A DNA stretch of 16,471 nucleotides, taken from assembly GCA_019348335.1 (NCBI GenBank), contig JAHWJR010000022.1, positions 1-16,471 on the forward strand. The letters are read 5' to 3'. The position numbers and the translations under genes were made by a program. Below the pieces are notes generated by a model. The model was given only the letters and a program-made list of their open reading frames with translations, searched no databases and was not told where the DNA came from. Every line of letters starts with the position of its first letter. Position 1 is the stretch's first letter. This DNA is from Actinomycetota bacterium (GTDB lineage: Bacteria > Actinomycetota > Acidimicrobiia > Acidimicrobiales > CADCSY01). Positions 5,151 to 12,349 of the stretch are shown here, piece by piece.

Positions 5151-6545
5151 TCAGGTACCCGGCGCGCTCGCGCCGCCGAGCATGGCCAGGACCTGGTCGG
5201 GCACGGTGGTGAGATCGCCGGCGCCCAGCGTCAGGCACAGGTCACCGGGACGGAGCTCGCTGCGCAGCCAGGCGAGGAGCTCGGGGCGCCCGGGCAGCCA
5301 TGCCACCCGCCGGTGAGGCCGGGCATCGAGGACGGCATCGACGATCAACTTCCCCGTGACCCCGGGCAGGGGCTGTTGCCCGGCGGCGTAGACGTCGGTC
5401 ACCGCCAGCACGTCCGCCTCGTCGAAGGCGGACGCGAACTCGCCGGCGAGCGCCGCGGTGCGGGTGTAGCGGTGCGGCTGGAACACGCACACCACCCGTC
5501 GCCACCCCCCGGCACGGGCGGCGGCGAGCGCCGCTCGCACCTCGGTGGGCAGGTGGTCGTAGCTGTCGACGAAGGTGACGCCGCCGGCCTCGCCCCGCCA
5601 CTCGAACCGGCGGGCCACCCCGGAGAAGCGGCCCAGGCCGCGCACCACGGCGTCGAAGGGCACGCCGATGGCCATGGCCGCCACGGCGGCGGCGGCGGCG
5701 TCGCTGACGTTGTGCAGACCGGGCACCCCCAGCTCGATGCGGCCCAGGCGCTCGCCGTCGCCCTCCAGGGTGAACGCCGACCGCCGGCCGCCGAGCTCGG
5801 GATCGACGATGCGGTAGCGGGCCGCCGCCGCCGTGCCGTAGGTCAGGCAGTCGCCGGCGCCGGCCAGCTCGGGGAGCTCGGCGGCCACCGGGTCGTCGAC
5901 GCACACCACCTTGGGCCCGGGCGCCGACACCACGAACCGGGCGAAGGCGTCCCGCAGGGCGTCGAAGCTGCCGTAGTGCTCGAGGTGGTCGGGTTCCACG
6001 CTCGTCACGATGACCGCGTCGGCACCGAGCTCGAGGAACGTCCCGTCGCTCTCGTCGGCCTCGACCACGAACCACTCCCCCTCGTCCCAGGTGGCGCTCT
6101 CGCCCAGTCCCGTCACCTCCGCACCCACCAGGAACGACGGGCGCAGGCCCGCCTCCCGCAGGACCACGGCGAGCATGGCCGTGGTGGTGGTCTTGCCGTG
6201 GGTCCCGCTCACGGCCAGGGCCCGGCGGACGGCGCACAGGGCGGCCAGGGCCTCGGCCCGGCGGGCGACGGGGATGCCAGCGGCCCGGGCGGCGACCACC
6301 TCGGCGTTGTCGGAGGCCACGGCGGTGGAGACGACGACCACGTCGACGCCGGCCACGTGCTCGGCGGCGTGGCCGACGTGGACGGTCACCCCCAGCGATC
6401 GCAGCCGGTCGAGCCGCGGCGAGGCGGCGAGGTCGCTCCCGGAGACGGTGTGGCCCATGGCGACGAGGATGGTGGCGATGGGCCCCATGCCCGACCCCCC
6501 CACACCCACCACGTGCACCCGCCGGGGTGTGGTCAGATCGAGCAT
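5151..6545 (-). CDS. murC: UDP-N-acetylmuramate--L-alanine ligase MurC
   Basis: The product has 464 residues from the ATG at 6545 (MLDLTTPRRVHVVGVGGSGM). The N-terminal domain binds UDP-MurNAc (GVGGSGMGPIA, 14-24). The ATP-binding loop SGTHGKTTTT is at 113-122. EADESDGTF (162-170) and SVEPDHLEHYGS (182-193) form the central domain. GVPGLHNVSDA is near 273-283, and the C-terminal domain has GVARRF, VCVFQPHRYTRT and LGAGDLTTV. MurC adds L-Ala to UDP-MurNAc in the cytoplasm, the first step of the stem peptide. The usual C-terminal DDYAHHP motif reads DSYDHLP here (327-333). The frame stays open another 382 codons upstream, but that stretch is antisense to murG. A -10 box ends 7 nt before the ATG, suggesting a leaderless mRNA. 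MurC starts a minus-strand run into ftsQ. Confidence 0.95.
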   Translation of the reverse strand: MLDLTTPRRVHVVGVGGSGMGPIATILVAMGHTVSGSDLAASPRLDRLRSLGVTVHVGHAAEHVAGVDVVVVSTAVASDNAEVVAARAAGIPVARRAEALAALCAVRRALAVSGTHGKTTTTAMLAVVLREAGLRPSFLVGAEVTGLGESATWDEGEWFVVEADESDGTFLELGADAVIVTSVEPDHLEHYGSFDALRDAFARFVVSAPGPKVVCVDDPVAAELPELAGAGDCLTYGTAAAARYRIVDPELGGRRSAFTLEGDGERLGRIELGVPGLHNVSDAAAAAVAAMAIGVPFDAVVRGLGRFSGVARRFEWRGEAGGVTFVDSYDHLPTEVRAALAAARAGGWRRVVCVFQPHRYTRTAALAGEFASAFDEADVLAVTDVYAAGQQPLPGVTGKLIVDAVLDARPHRRVAWLPGRPELLAWLRSELRPGDLCLTLGAGDLTTVPDQVLAMLGGASAPGT

Positions 6546-6552
6546 TCGCCCG

Positions 6553-6558
6553 ACCGTA
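6553..6558 (-). promoter_or_regulatory. -10 box for a probable leaderless murC transcript
   Basis: TACGGT on the minus strand (fits TANNNT) ends 7 nt before the murC ATG at 6545, which puts the transcription start on or beside the start codon. No Shine-Dalgarno is visible. Leaderless mRNAs are common in actinobacteria. I see no convincing -35 hexamer. Confidence 0.5.
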
Positions 6559-6620
6559 CCCGGGGGCGGGGTGGCGTCCCGCCGCACGCCCGCAGGTCCG
6601 CCACGCCGGCCTCCTGGGCC

Positions 6621-6626
6621 TAGGCT
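6621..6626 (+). promoter_or_regulatory. -10 box for a probable leaderless murG transcript
   Basis: TAGGCT (fits TANNNT) ends 9 nt before the murG ATG at 6636. There is no Shine-Dalgarno between them, so a leaderless or near-leaderless mRNA fits best. It faces away from the murC -10 box in a 90-bp divergent gap. No clear -35 hexamer is visible. Confidence 0.5.
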
Positions 6627-6635
6627 GCCGCGCCC

Positions 6636-7751
6636 ATGGCACCGAGCATCGTGATCGCCGCCGGCGGGACCGGCGGCCACATCTACCCCGGGTTGGCCCT
6701 CGGGCGTGCCCTGGGCCGGGTGGCGCCCGGCGCCCGGGTCTCCTTCGTGGGCACCCCGCGGGGCCTGGAGGGAAAGCTGATCCCCGGCGCCGGGTACGAG
6801 CTGGACCTGGTGGACATGGTCCCCTTCTCCGGGTGGAGACGGGCGGTGCTCCCCGCCGCTCTGGTCCGGGCGGCGGTGCAGGCTCGCAGCATCCTGCGCC
6901 GGCGGGCCGCCGACGTGGCCGTGGGCATGGGCGGCTACGCCAGCATCCCCCTCATCCTCGGCGCCCGCCTGGCGGGCGTGCCCGCTCTCGTCCACGAGTC
7001 CGGGGCCGTCCCCGGGAAGGCCAACCTGGTGGCCGCCCGGCTCACCCGCAACGTGGCCACCGCCTTCGACGAGGTGGTCTCCGCCTTCCCGGCGTCGGCC
7101 ACGGTGCGCACCGTGGGCATGCCCCTCGGCCCGGAGCTCTCCGGCTTCGACCGGGACGCCCTGCGGGACGAGGCCCGGCAGGCCTTCGGGCTCGACGACG
7201 GCACCCGGTTCGTCCTGGTCAGCGGGGGCAGCCAGGGCGCGGCGTCGCTCAACCGGCTGGCCGTGGGGCTGGCCCAGCGCTGGCGCCACCGCGGCGACGT
7301 GCGGATCCTGCTCAAGGCCGGCGCCCGCAACCTCGAGGAGGCGCAGGCGGCGGTGGCGGCCACCGGCGCCGACAAGCTGGTGGAGGTGACCCGGTTCATC
7401 GAGCGCATGGACCACGCCTACGCCGCCGCCGACGTCGCCGTGTGCCGACCCGGCGCCGGGACGGTGGCCGAGCTGGCCGTGGTCGGCCTTCCGGCCGTGC
7501 TCGTGCCCTATCCCCACGCCCCCTCCGACCACCAGACGCGCAACGCCGCCGCACTGGTCGAGGCCGGCGCCGCCTTCCTCGTGCGTGACCACGAGGCCAC
7601 CGCCGAAGTCGTCGGCCCCCTGCTCGAGCGGGTCCTCGACGACCGCTCCGAGCTCGAGCGCATGGGCTCGGCCCTGCGCTCCATCGCCCATCCGCGGGCC
7701 GCCGACGAGCTGGCGGCATGGGCGCTGGAGCTGGCGGGGACGGCGTCGTGA
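6636..7751 (+). CDS. murG: UDP-GlcNAc--undecaprenyl-PP-MurNAc-pentapeptide transferase MurG
   Basis: The product has 371 residues. It is a GT-B glycosyltransferase that adds GlcNAc to lipid I, giving lipid II on the inner face of the membrane. The N-terminal loop AAGGTGGHIYPGLA (8-21) includes the conserved His15. VGMGGYASIP follows, then HESGAVPGKANLVAARL, where other MurGs have HEQN or HEAN. The C-terminal UDP-GlcNAc site has SGGSQGAASLN, VTRFIERMDHAYAAADVAV, the RPGAGTVAEL motif and VPYPHAPSDHQTRNA. Length is normal. It sits between ftsW and murC as in the canonical cluster but on the opposite strand. Its TGA overlaps the GTG of the next gene by four bases, so murG, the nucleotidyltransferase and the dehydratase form one operon. 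Confidence 0.97.
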   Translation: MAPSIVIAAGGTGGHIYPGLALGRALGRVAPGARVSFVGTPRGLEGKLIPGAGYELDLVDMVPFSGWRRAVLPAALVRAAVQARSILRRRAADVAVGMGGYASIPLILGARLAGVPALVHESGAVPGKANLVAARLTRNVATAFDEVVSAFPASATVRTVGMPLGPELSGFDRDALRDEARQAFGLDDGTRFVLVSGGSQGAASLNRLAVGLAQRWRHRGDVRILLKAGARNLEEAQAAVAATGADKLVEVTRFIERMDHAYAAADVAVCRPGAGTVAELAVVGLPAVLVPYPHAPSDHQTRNAAALVEAGAAFLVRDHEATAEVVGPLLERVLDDRSELERMGSALRSIAHPRAADELAAWALELAGTAS

Positions 7752-8785
7752 ACGTGCCCCTCACCGTGTTCGTCGACGACCAGGTCGGCGACACCCTGCT
7801 CCAGATGCAGAACGGCGGCGGCCTGGCGGTGGTGACCGACCACCGCGGCACGGTCGTCGGCACGATCGCCGACGGCGACATCCGCCGGGCGGTGCTCGGT
7901 GGCGCCGAGCTGAGCGTCCCGGTGGCCGAGGTCATGGGGGACGACCCGGCGCTGGTGTCGCCGGCGACGCCCGACGACGAGGTCCTGGGCCTGCTCGAGC
8001 GGCGCAAGCTGCCGGCCGCCGCCGTCGTCGACGGTGACGACGTCGTGGGCCTGCGCCACCTGGCCGACGTGGGCGGGGCCCGGCCGGCGGTCAGCGCCGT
8101 CATCCTCGCCGGCGGGCGGGGCCAGCGGCTGCGGCCGCTCACCGACAAGGTGCCCAAGCCCCTGCTCACCGTGGGACGCACGACCATCGTCGAGCGCCTG
8201 CTGGGAGCCCTCAGGGACGCCGGCGTGGTCGACGTCCACCTCTCGGTCAACTACAAGGCCGAGGTGTTCGAGGAGCGCCTCGGCGACGGCGAGGCCTACG
8301 GGGTGCGCCTGCGCTACCTGCGTGAGCACAAGCCGCTCCACACCGCCGGTCCCCTGTCGCTGCTGCCCGAGCCGCCGGCAGGACCGGTCCTGGTCATGAA
8401 CGCCGACCAGGTCACCGCCTTGCACTTCGCCCGCCTGGTCGACTTCCACCATCAGCAGGGCGCGTCGGTCACCGTGGGGGCGTTCCGCCACGAGGTGCAG
8501 ATCCCCTACGGGGTGCTCCGGCTCGACGGCGAGCGGGTGGCCGGCATCGACGAGAAGCCCACCATCTCCCAGCAGTGCAACGCCGGCATCTACGTCGTCG
8601 AGCCCGACGTGGTGGCCATGGTCCCCCGCAACACGTTCTTCGGCATGCCCGACCTGGTGGAGGCCGCCCTGGCCGACGGGCGGCCGATCACCGCCTTCCC
8701 CATCGTCGAGAAGTTCATCGACATCGGCACCCTCGACGAGCTCGAGGCCGCCCTGGTCTACTTCGCCACCGGCGAGGAGGTGTAG
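7748..8785 (+). CDS. CBS-domain sugar nucleotidyltransferase (PtmE-like)
   Basis: The product has 345 residues from a GTG at 7748 that overlaps the murG stop (GTGA). Residues 5-110 form a CBS-domain pair, with VVGTIADGDIRRAVLGG (37-53) and VMGDDPALVSPATPDDEVL. The nucleotidyltransferase domain starts at about 115: ILAGGRGQRLRPLTDKVPKP (119-138), the NTP-binding and catalytic signature. LHTAGPLSLLPE, the metal-binding MNADQ, IDEKP, CNAGIYVVEPDVV and VEKFIDIGTLDELEAA follow. This layout and length match PtmE of the Campylobacter legionaminic acid pathway, which makes GDP-glucosamine-type sugars, and related GDP-mannose or glucose-1-phosphate enzymes. The sugar and nucleotide cannot be fixed from sequence alone. 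The next gene, LegB-like, supports a GDP-hexosamine substrate. The CBS pair suggests control by adenine nucleotides. Confidence 0.85.
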   Translation: MNVPLTVFVDDQVGDTLLQMQNGGGLAVVTDHRGTVVGTIADGDIRRAVLGGAELSVPVAEVMGDDPALVSPATPDDEVLGLLERRKLPAAAVVDGDDVVGLRHLADVGGARPAVSAVILAGGRGQRLRPLTDKVPKPLLTVGRTTIVERLLGALRDAGVVDVHLSVNYKAEVFEERLGDGEAYGVRLRYLREHKPLHTAGPLSLLPEPPAGPVLVMNADQVTALHFARLVDFHHQQGASVTVGAFRHEVQIPYGVLRLDGERVAGIDEKPTISQQCNAGIYVVEPDVVAMVPRNTFFGMPDLVEAALADGRPITAFPIVEKFIDIGTLDELEAALVYFATGEEV

Positions 8786-8811
8786 GTTTCGCCGCCGTCG
8801 CCGGCGCCGGC

Positions 8812-8818
8812 AAGGAGG
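8812..8818 (+). promoter_or_regulatory. Ribosome binding site of the LegB-like gene
   Basis: AAGGAGG lies 8 nt before the GTG at 8827. It favours that start over the in-frame GTG at 8818, which overlaps the site itself. Confidence 0.75.
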
Positions 8819-8826
8819 TGGAGCCC

Positions 8827-9810
8827 GTGAACTGGAACGGTCGGTCGGTGCTGGTCACCGGAGGTGAGGGCTTCATCGGCAGCAACCTGGTGGAGCGGCT
8901 GGTCCGCGAGGGCGCCGACGTGCGGGCCCTGGTCCACTACAACCCGTTCGGACGGGCGGGCTGGCTCGACCCCGAGGTCCACGGCGAGGTCCGGGTCCTG
9001 CCGGGTGACGTGCGGGACGCCGAGCGGGTGTTCACCGCCGTCGACGGCTGTGACGTGGTCTTCCACCTCGCTGCGCTCATCGGCATCCCCTACAGCTACC
9101 TGGCGCCCGAGAGCTACGTGCAGGTCAACGTCACCGGCACCTCTCACGTCGCCCGGGCGTGCCTGCGGGCCGGCGTGAGCCGGATGGTGCACACCTCGAC
9201 CAGTGAGACCTACGGGACCGCCCTGTCGGTGCCCATCTCCGAGGACCACCCGCTGCAGCCGCAGTCGCCGTACTCGGCCTCCAAGATCGGCGGCGACATG
9301 ATGGCGCTGTCGTTCTTCCACGCCTTCGAGCTGCCGGTGGCCGTCGTCCGCCCGTTCAACACCTACGGGCCCCGGCAGTCGACCCGGGCCGTCATCCCCA
9401 CCATCCTCTCCCAGCTCCACGCCGGCGCCGAGGAGATCCAGCTGGGGACGACCACCCCGACACGCGACTTCAACTACGTCGACGACACCGTGGCCGGCTT
9501 CCTCGCCGTGGCCGCCTGCGACCGGGCGGTGGGAGAGGTGGTCAACATCGGTTCGGGCCGGGAGATCTCCATCGGCGACCTGGTGCAGCTGCTGATCGCC
9601 ATCACCGGCGGCACGGCGACGGTCACCACCGACCCGGCCCGCCTCCGGCCTCCCGGCAGCGAGGTGGAGCGGCTGCTGTGCGACAACACCCGGGCCCGCG
9701 AGTGGGCCGGATGGGTGCCCGAGGTGCCCCTCGAGGAGGGCCTGCGGCGCACGTCGGACTGGATCCGGGACAACCGCCACCTCCTGGGCGCCGGCGGTTA
9801 CGCCGTCTGA
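8827..9810 (+). CDS. NAD-dependent nucleotide-sugar 4,6-dehydratase (LegB-like extended SDR)
   Basis: The product has 327 residues. The Rossmann motif is TGGEGFIGSN (11-20). DVRALVHYNPFGRAGWLD (31-48) strongly resembles the LegB family segment VRAFVLYNS...GWLD. The active site has T-S-E at 125-127 (STSETYG), as in 4,6-dehydratases, and Y149-S-A-S-K153. RPFNTYGPRQSTRAVIPT and RDFNYVDDTVAGF are the substrate-binding regions of the GDP-mannose-dehydratase-like SDR family. LegB converts GDP-GlcNAc to the 4-keto-6-deoxy sugar, a step toward legionaminic acid or other 4-amino-6-deoxy sugars. The Thr-Ser-Glu triad argues against a plain GalE epimerase. It follows the nucleotidyltransferase by 41 bp. 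Its stop runs 13 bp past the ftsW stop in tail-to-tail overlap. No aminotransferase or acetyltransferase is in the window. Confidence 0.85.
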   Translation: MNWNGRSVLVTGGEGFIGSNLVERLVREGADVRALVHYNPFGRAGWLDPEVHGEVRVLPGDVRDAERVFTAVDGCDVVFHLAALIGIPYSYLAPESYVQVNVTGTSHVARACLRAGVSRMVHTSTSETYGTALSVPISEDHPLQPQSPYSASKIGGDMMALSFFHAFELPVAVVRPFNTYGPRQSTRAVIPTILSQLHAGAEEIQLGTTTPTRDFNYVDDTVAGFLAVAACDRAVGEVVNIGSGREISIGDLVQLLIAITGGTATVTTDPARLRPPGSEVERLLCDNTRAREWAGWVPEVPLEEGLRRTSDWIRDNRHLLGAGGYAV

Positions 9811-10997
9811 CGCCGCCCCCGGGCACTCGCCTGGCGGGCGATGTTCAACAGGATGCCGGTGGCCGCCATGGTGACCACCAGGGAGGAGCCGCCGAAGGAG
9901 ATGTAGGGCAGCGTCAGCCCGGTGATGGGGAGCAGGCCGAGAACGCCGCCGATGTTCACCACGGCCTGGGCCAGCAGCCAGGCGGTGATCCCGCCGGCGA
10001 CGAGCATGCCGAAGCGATCGGGTGCCTGCATGGCGATGCGCACGCCGACCACGGCGAAGGCCACGAACAGCCCCAGCACCAGCAGCGCCCCGACCAGGCC
10101 CAGCTCCTCGCTGATGATGGCGAAGATGAAGTCGGTGTGGGCGTTGGGCAGGAAGCCGTACTTGGCCCGACTGGCGCCCAGCCCCACACCGAACAACCCG
10201 CCCGAGGCCACGCCGGTGAGCGACTGGGTCAGCTGGTAGCCGGTGTTCATGGGGTCCTCGGTGGGGTGGAGGAAGGCGAGGATGCGGTCGCGGCGGTACG
10301 CCGCGCTCATGGCCAGCGCCACGAACCCGGCCGAGGCCAGCGCCAGCACGCCGGTCAGGCGAACCAGGGGGACGCCGGCCAGGAACAGCACCGAACCGAC
10401 GATCGACGCCAGCACGATGGTCGTGCCCAGGTCGGGCTGGAGCATCATGAGCACGGTGACGGCGCCCGCCACCACGAGGATGGGACGCAGGGTGAGGGAG
10501 CTGTCGTGCAGCCGGTGGGCACGGCGGGCCAGCAGGTCGGCGCAGAACAACAACAAGGCGAGCTTGACCAGCTCGGCTGGCTGCATGCGGGCGGAGCCCA
10601 CGGCCAGCCAGCTCTGGGCCCCGTTGACCTTCACGCCGAGGGGAGACAGCACCGCCACCAGCAGCAGCCCCGACAGGGCGAGCAGCGGCACGGCGAGGCG
10701 GCGCCACCGGCGGTAGTCGACCGCCAGGGTGCAGGCCAGCGCGGCGGTGCCCACGCCCAGCCAGGTGGCCTGGCGCATGAAGTAGCCCCACGTCGAGCCC
10801 AGCTCGGCCAGCGACTGGACCGACGAGGCCGACAGGACCATGACCAGGCCGATGCCGTTGAGCACGGCCACCAGCACCGCCATCAACAGGAAGCTCGACG
10901 GCGCGGACGAACTCCCGTCTCGGGGGCCCTCCGGCCGGCGCCCGACGGAGGCGCCGACCGAGGGCACCGGGGTGAGGGCGCGGCGGCGAGCGGTCAC
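9798..10997 (-). CDS. ftsW: Septal peptidoglycan glycosyltransferase FtsW (SEDS family)
   Basis: The product has 399 residues from GTG at 10997, overlapping the murD TGA as GTGA. After a basic N-terminal tail of about 35 residues there are roughly ten hydrophobic segments. SEDS motifs appear in order: GLVMVLSASS in the first segment, NGAQSWLAVGSARMQPAELVK, MMLQPDLGTTIV, FLPNAHTDFIFAIISEELG (containing the conserved catalytic Asp of the extracytoplasmic loop) and LPITGLTLPYISFGGSSL. FtsW polymerises lipid II at the septum together with FtsI. It is the last gene of the ftsI-murE-mraY-murD-ftsW run. Its 3' end overlaps the convergent dehydratase by 13 bp, leaving no room for a terminator between them. 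The C-terminus ends in a short Arg-rich tail. Confidence 0.96.
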   Translation of the reverse strand: MTARRRALTPVPSVGASVGRRPEGPRDGSSSAPSSFLLMAVLVAVLNGIGLVMVLSASSVQSLAELGSTWGYFMRQATWLGVGTAALACTLAVDYRRWRRLAVPLLALSGLLLVAVLSPLGVKVNGAQSWLAVGSARMQPAELVKLALLLFCADLLARRAHRLHDSSLTLRPILVVAGAVTVLMMLQPDLGTTIVLASIVGSVLFLAGVPLVRLTGVLALASAGFVALAMSAAYRRDRILAFLHPTEDPMNTGYQLTQSLTGVASGGLFGVGLGASRAKYGFLPNAHTDFIFAIISEELGLVGALLVLGLFVAFAVVGVRIAMQAPDRFGMLVAGGITAWLLAQAVVNIGGVLGLLPITGLTLPYISFGGSSLVVTMAATGILLNIARQASARGRRQTA

Positions 10998-12349
10998 GAC
11001 CGCGCCCCGATGGAGTCGGCGACCGCCCGGGCGAAGTCGTCGCCCCGCTCGGCGTAGGACGAGTACCAGTCGTAGGAGGCGCAGCCGGGCGACAGCAGCA
11101 CGACGTCACCGGGGGTGGCGGCGGCCCGGGCGGCGGCCACCGCCTCGTCCATCGTCGATGCCCGGGCGACGGGGACCGCCCCGGCGCCGGCGGCGCCGGC
11201 GAAGGCGGCCTCGACCTCTTCGGCCGCCTCCCCCATGGCGACGACCGCCCGCACCCGATCGCCGGCGCCGGCCAGCGCCGACAGGTCGAGGCCCTTGTTG
11301 CGGCCGCCGGCGATGAGGACCACCGACGGGAACCCGGCCACGGCGGCGGCGGCGGCGTGAGGATCGGTCGCCTTGGAGTCGTCGTAGAAGCGCACGCCGT
11401 CGTGCTCGGCCACCAGGCACACCCGGTGGGGCAGGCCCCGGAAGGCACGCAGCGTCTGGCGCACCGCCTCGAGGTCGGCGCCGGCGGCGCACGCCACCGC
11501 GGCGGCGGCCAGGGCGTTGCCCAGGTCGTGGGGCAGCCGGCGCCAGAGGTCGTCCACCGCCAGCAACGCCTGCCCGTCGGGCATCAACAGGCGCCCGTCG
11601 GCCACCCGCCAGTCACCGTGCTCCAGGCCGAAGGTCACCAGGCGGGCCCGCACGTCGCCGGCCGCCTTCATCACCACCGGGTCCTCGGCGTTGGCCACCG
11701 CCACGTCGTCGGGCCCCTGGCAGGCCCAGATCCGCGCCTTGGCGGCGGTGTAGCGCTCCATGGTCCCGTGCCAGTCGAGATGGTCTTCGGCGTGGTTGAG
11801 CCACGACGACACCCGGGGCCGGAAGGTGCGGGTGAACTCGAGCCGGAACGAGGACGCCTCGACGACCACCACGTCGAGATCGGCCTCGCCGGCGATGGCG
11901 TCCACCAGCGGGAGGTCGTTGTTGCCGGCGGCGACCGTGCGCAGCCCGGTGGCGGTCAGCATCCGCTCGACCAGCGTGGTCACCGTGGTCTTGCCGTTGG
12001 TGCCGGTGATGGCCACCAGGGGGACCGCCGACCAGCGGGCCGCCAGCTCGAACTCGCTCCAGACGTCGACGCCCGCCGCCAGCGCGGCGGCGATGGCGGG
12101 GTGGGCGGCGGGAACCCCGGGGCTGGGAACGACCAGCTCGACCTGGTCCACCAGGGCGGCCAGGGTCGCCGGCGAGGGCGTCTCCAGCGTGGTCACGCCC
12201 GAGGCGGCGAGGGCGCCGGCCCGGGCCCGGCTGGCCTCACCAGGCCGGTCCTCGACGACGGTCACCGACCAGCCCCGCTCGGCCAGGCGCCGGGCGCCGG
12301 CCTCCCCTGCCACACCCAGCCCCACCACCAGGGCCCGCGCCGGGCTCAA
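10994..12349 (-). CDS. murD: UDP-N-acetylmuramoyl-L-alanine--D-glutamate ligase MurD
   Basis: The product has 451 residues, starting with TTG at 12349, which overlaps the mraY TGA as TTGA. Reading from there gives SPARALVVGLGVAGEAGARRL, the UDP-binding GLGVAG motif. The ATP loop AITGTNGKTTVTTL is at 113-125. EASSFRLEF, NHAEDHLDWHGTMERY and the lysine in YTAAKARIW form the central domain. FRGLPHRV, FYDDSKATDPHA (family DSKATN) and LLSPGCASYDWYSSYAERGDDF form the C-terminal domain. MurD adds D-Glu to UDP-MurNAc-L-Ala. The frame stays open 413 codons upstream across mraY, but that part has no family similarity; the overlap with mraY and the family N-terminus set the start. The Shine-Dalgarno is weak, so translational coupling is likely. 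Confidence 0.95.
   Translation of the reverse strand: MSPARALVVGLGVAGEAGARRLAERGWSVTVVEDRPGEASRARAGALAASGVTTLETPSPATLAALVDQVELVVPSPGVPAAHPAIAAALAAGVDVWSEFELAARWSAVPLVAITGTNGKTTVTTLVERMLTATGLRTVAAGNNDLPLVDAIAGEADLDVVVVEASSFRLEFTRTFRPRVSSWLNHAEDHLDWHGTMERYTAAKARIWACQGPDDVAVANAEDPVVMKAAGDVRARLVTFGLEHGDWRVADGRLLMPDGQALLAVDDLWRRLPHDLGNALAAAAVACAAGADLEAVRQTLRAFRGLPHRVCLVAEHDGVRFYDDSKATDPHAAAAAVAGFPSVVLIAGGRNKGLDLSALAGAGDRVRAVVAMGEAAEEVEAAFAGAAGAGAVPVARASTMDEAVAAARAAATPGDVVLLSPGCASYDWYSSYAERGDDFARAVADSIGARS

Noticed and set aside
4530..6623. 697-codon plus-strand open frame over ftsQ and murC
   Set aside because: Antisense to two clear genes, low-complexity Arg/Pro/Gly/His composition, no recognisable domain.
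6546..7691. N-terminal 382-codon extension of the murC frame
   Set aside because: It is exactly antisense to murG, has low-complexity Gly/His/Ala composition and no family similarity; the MurC N-terminal motif starts at 6545.
8827..9810. Considered as a UDP-glucose 4-epimerase (GalE)
   Set aside because: The Thr-Ser-Glu active-site triad and the LegB-like segment at residues 31-48 fit a 4,6-dehydratase better.
8758..11448. 896-codon minus-strand open frame across the dehydratase, ftsW and murD
   Set aside because: It is a shadow frame, rich in Arg/Pro/Gly, lying over three well-supported genes in other frames; long stop-free frames are expected at this GC content.
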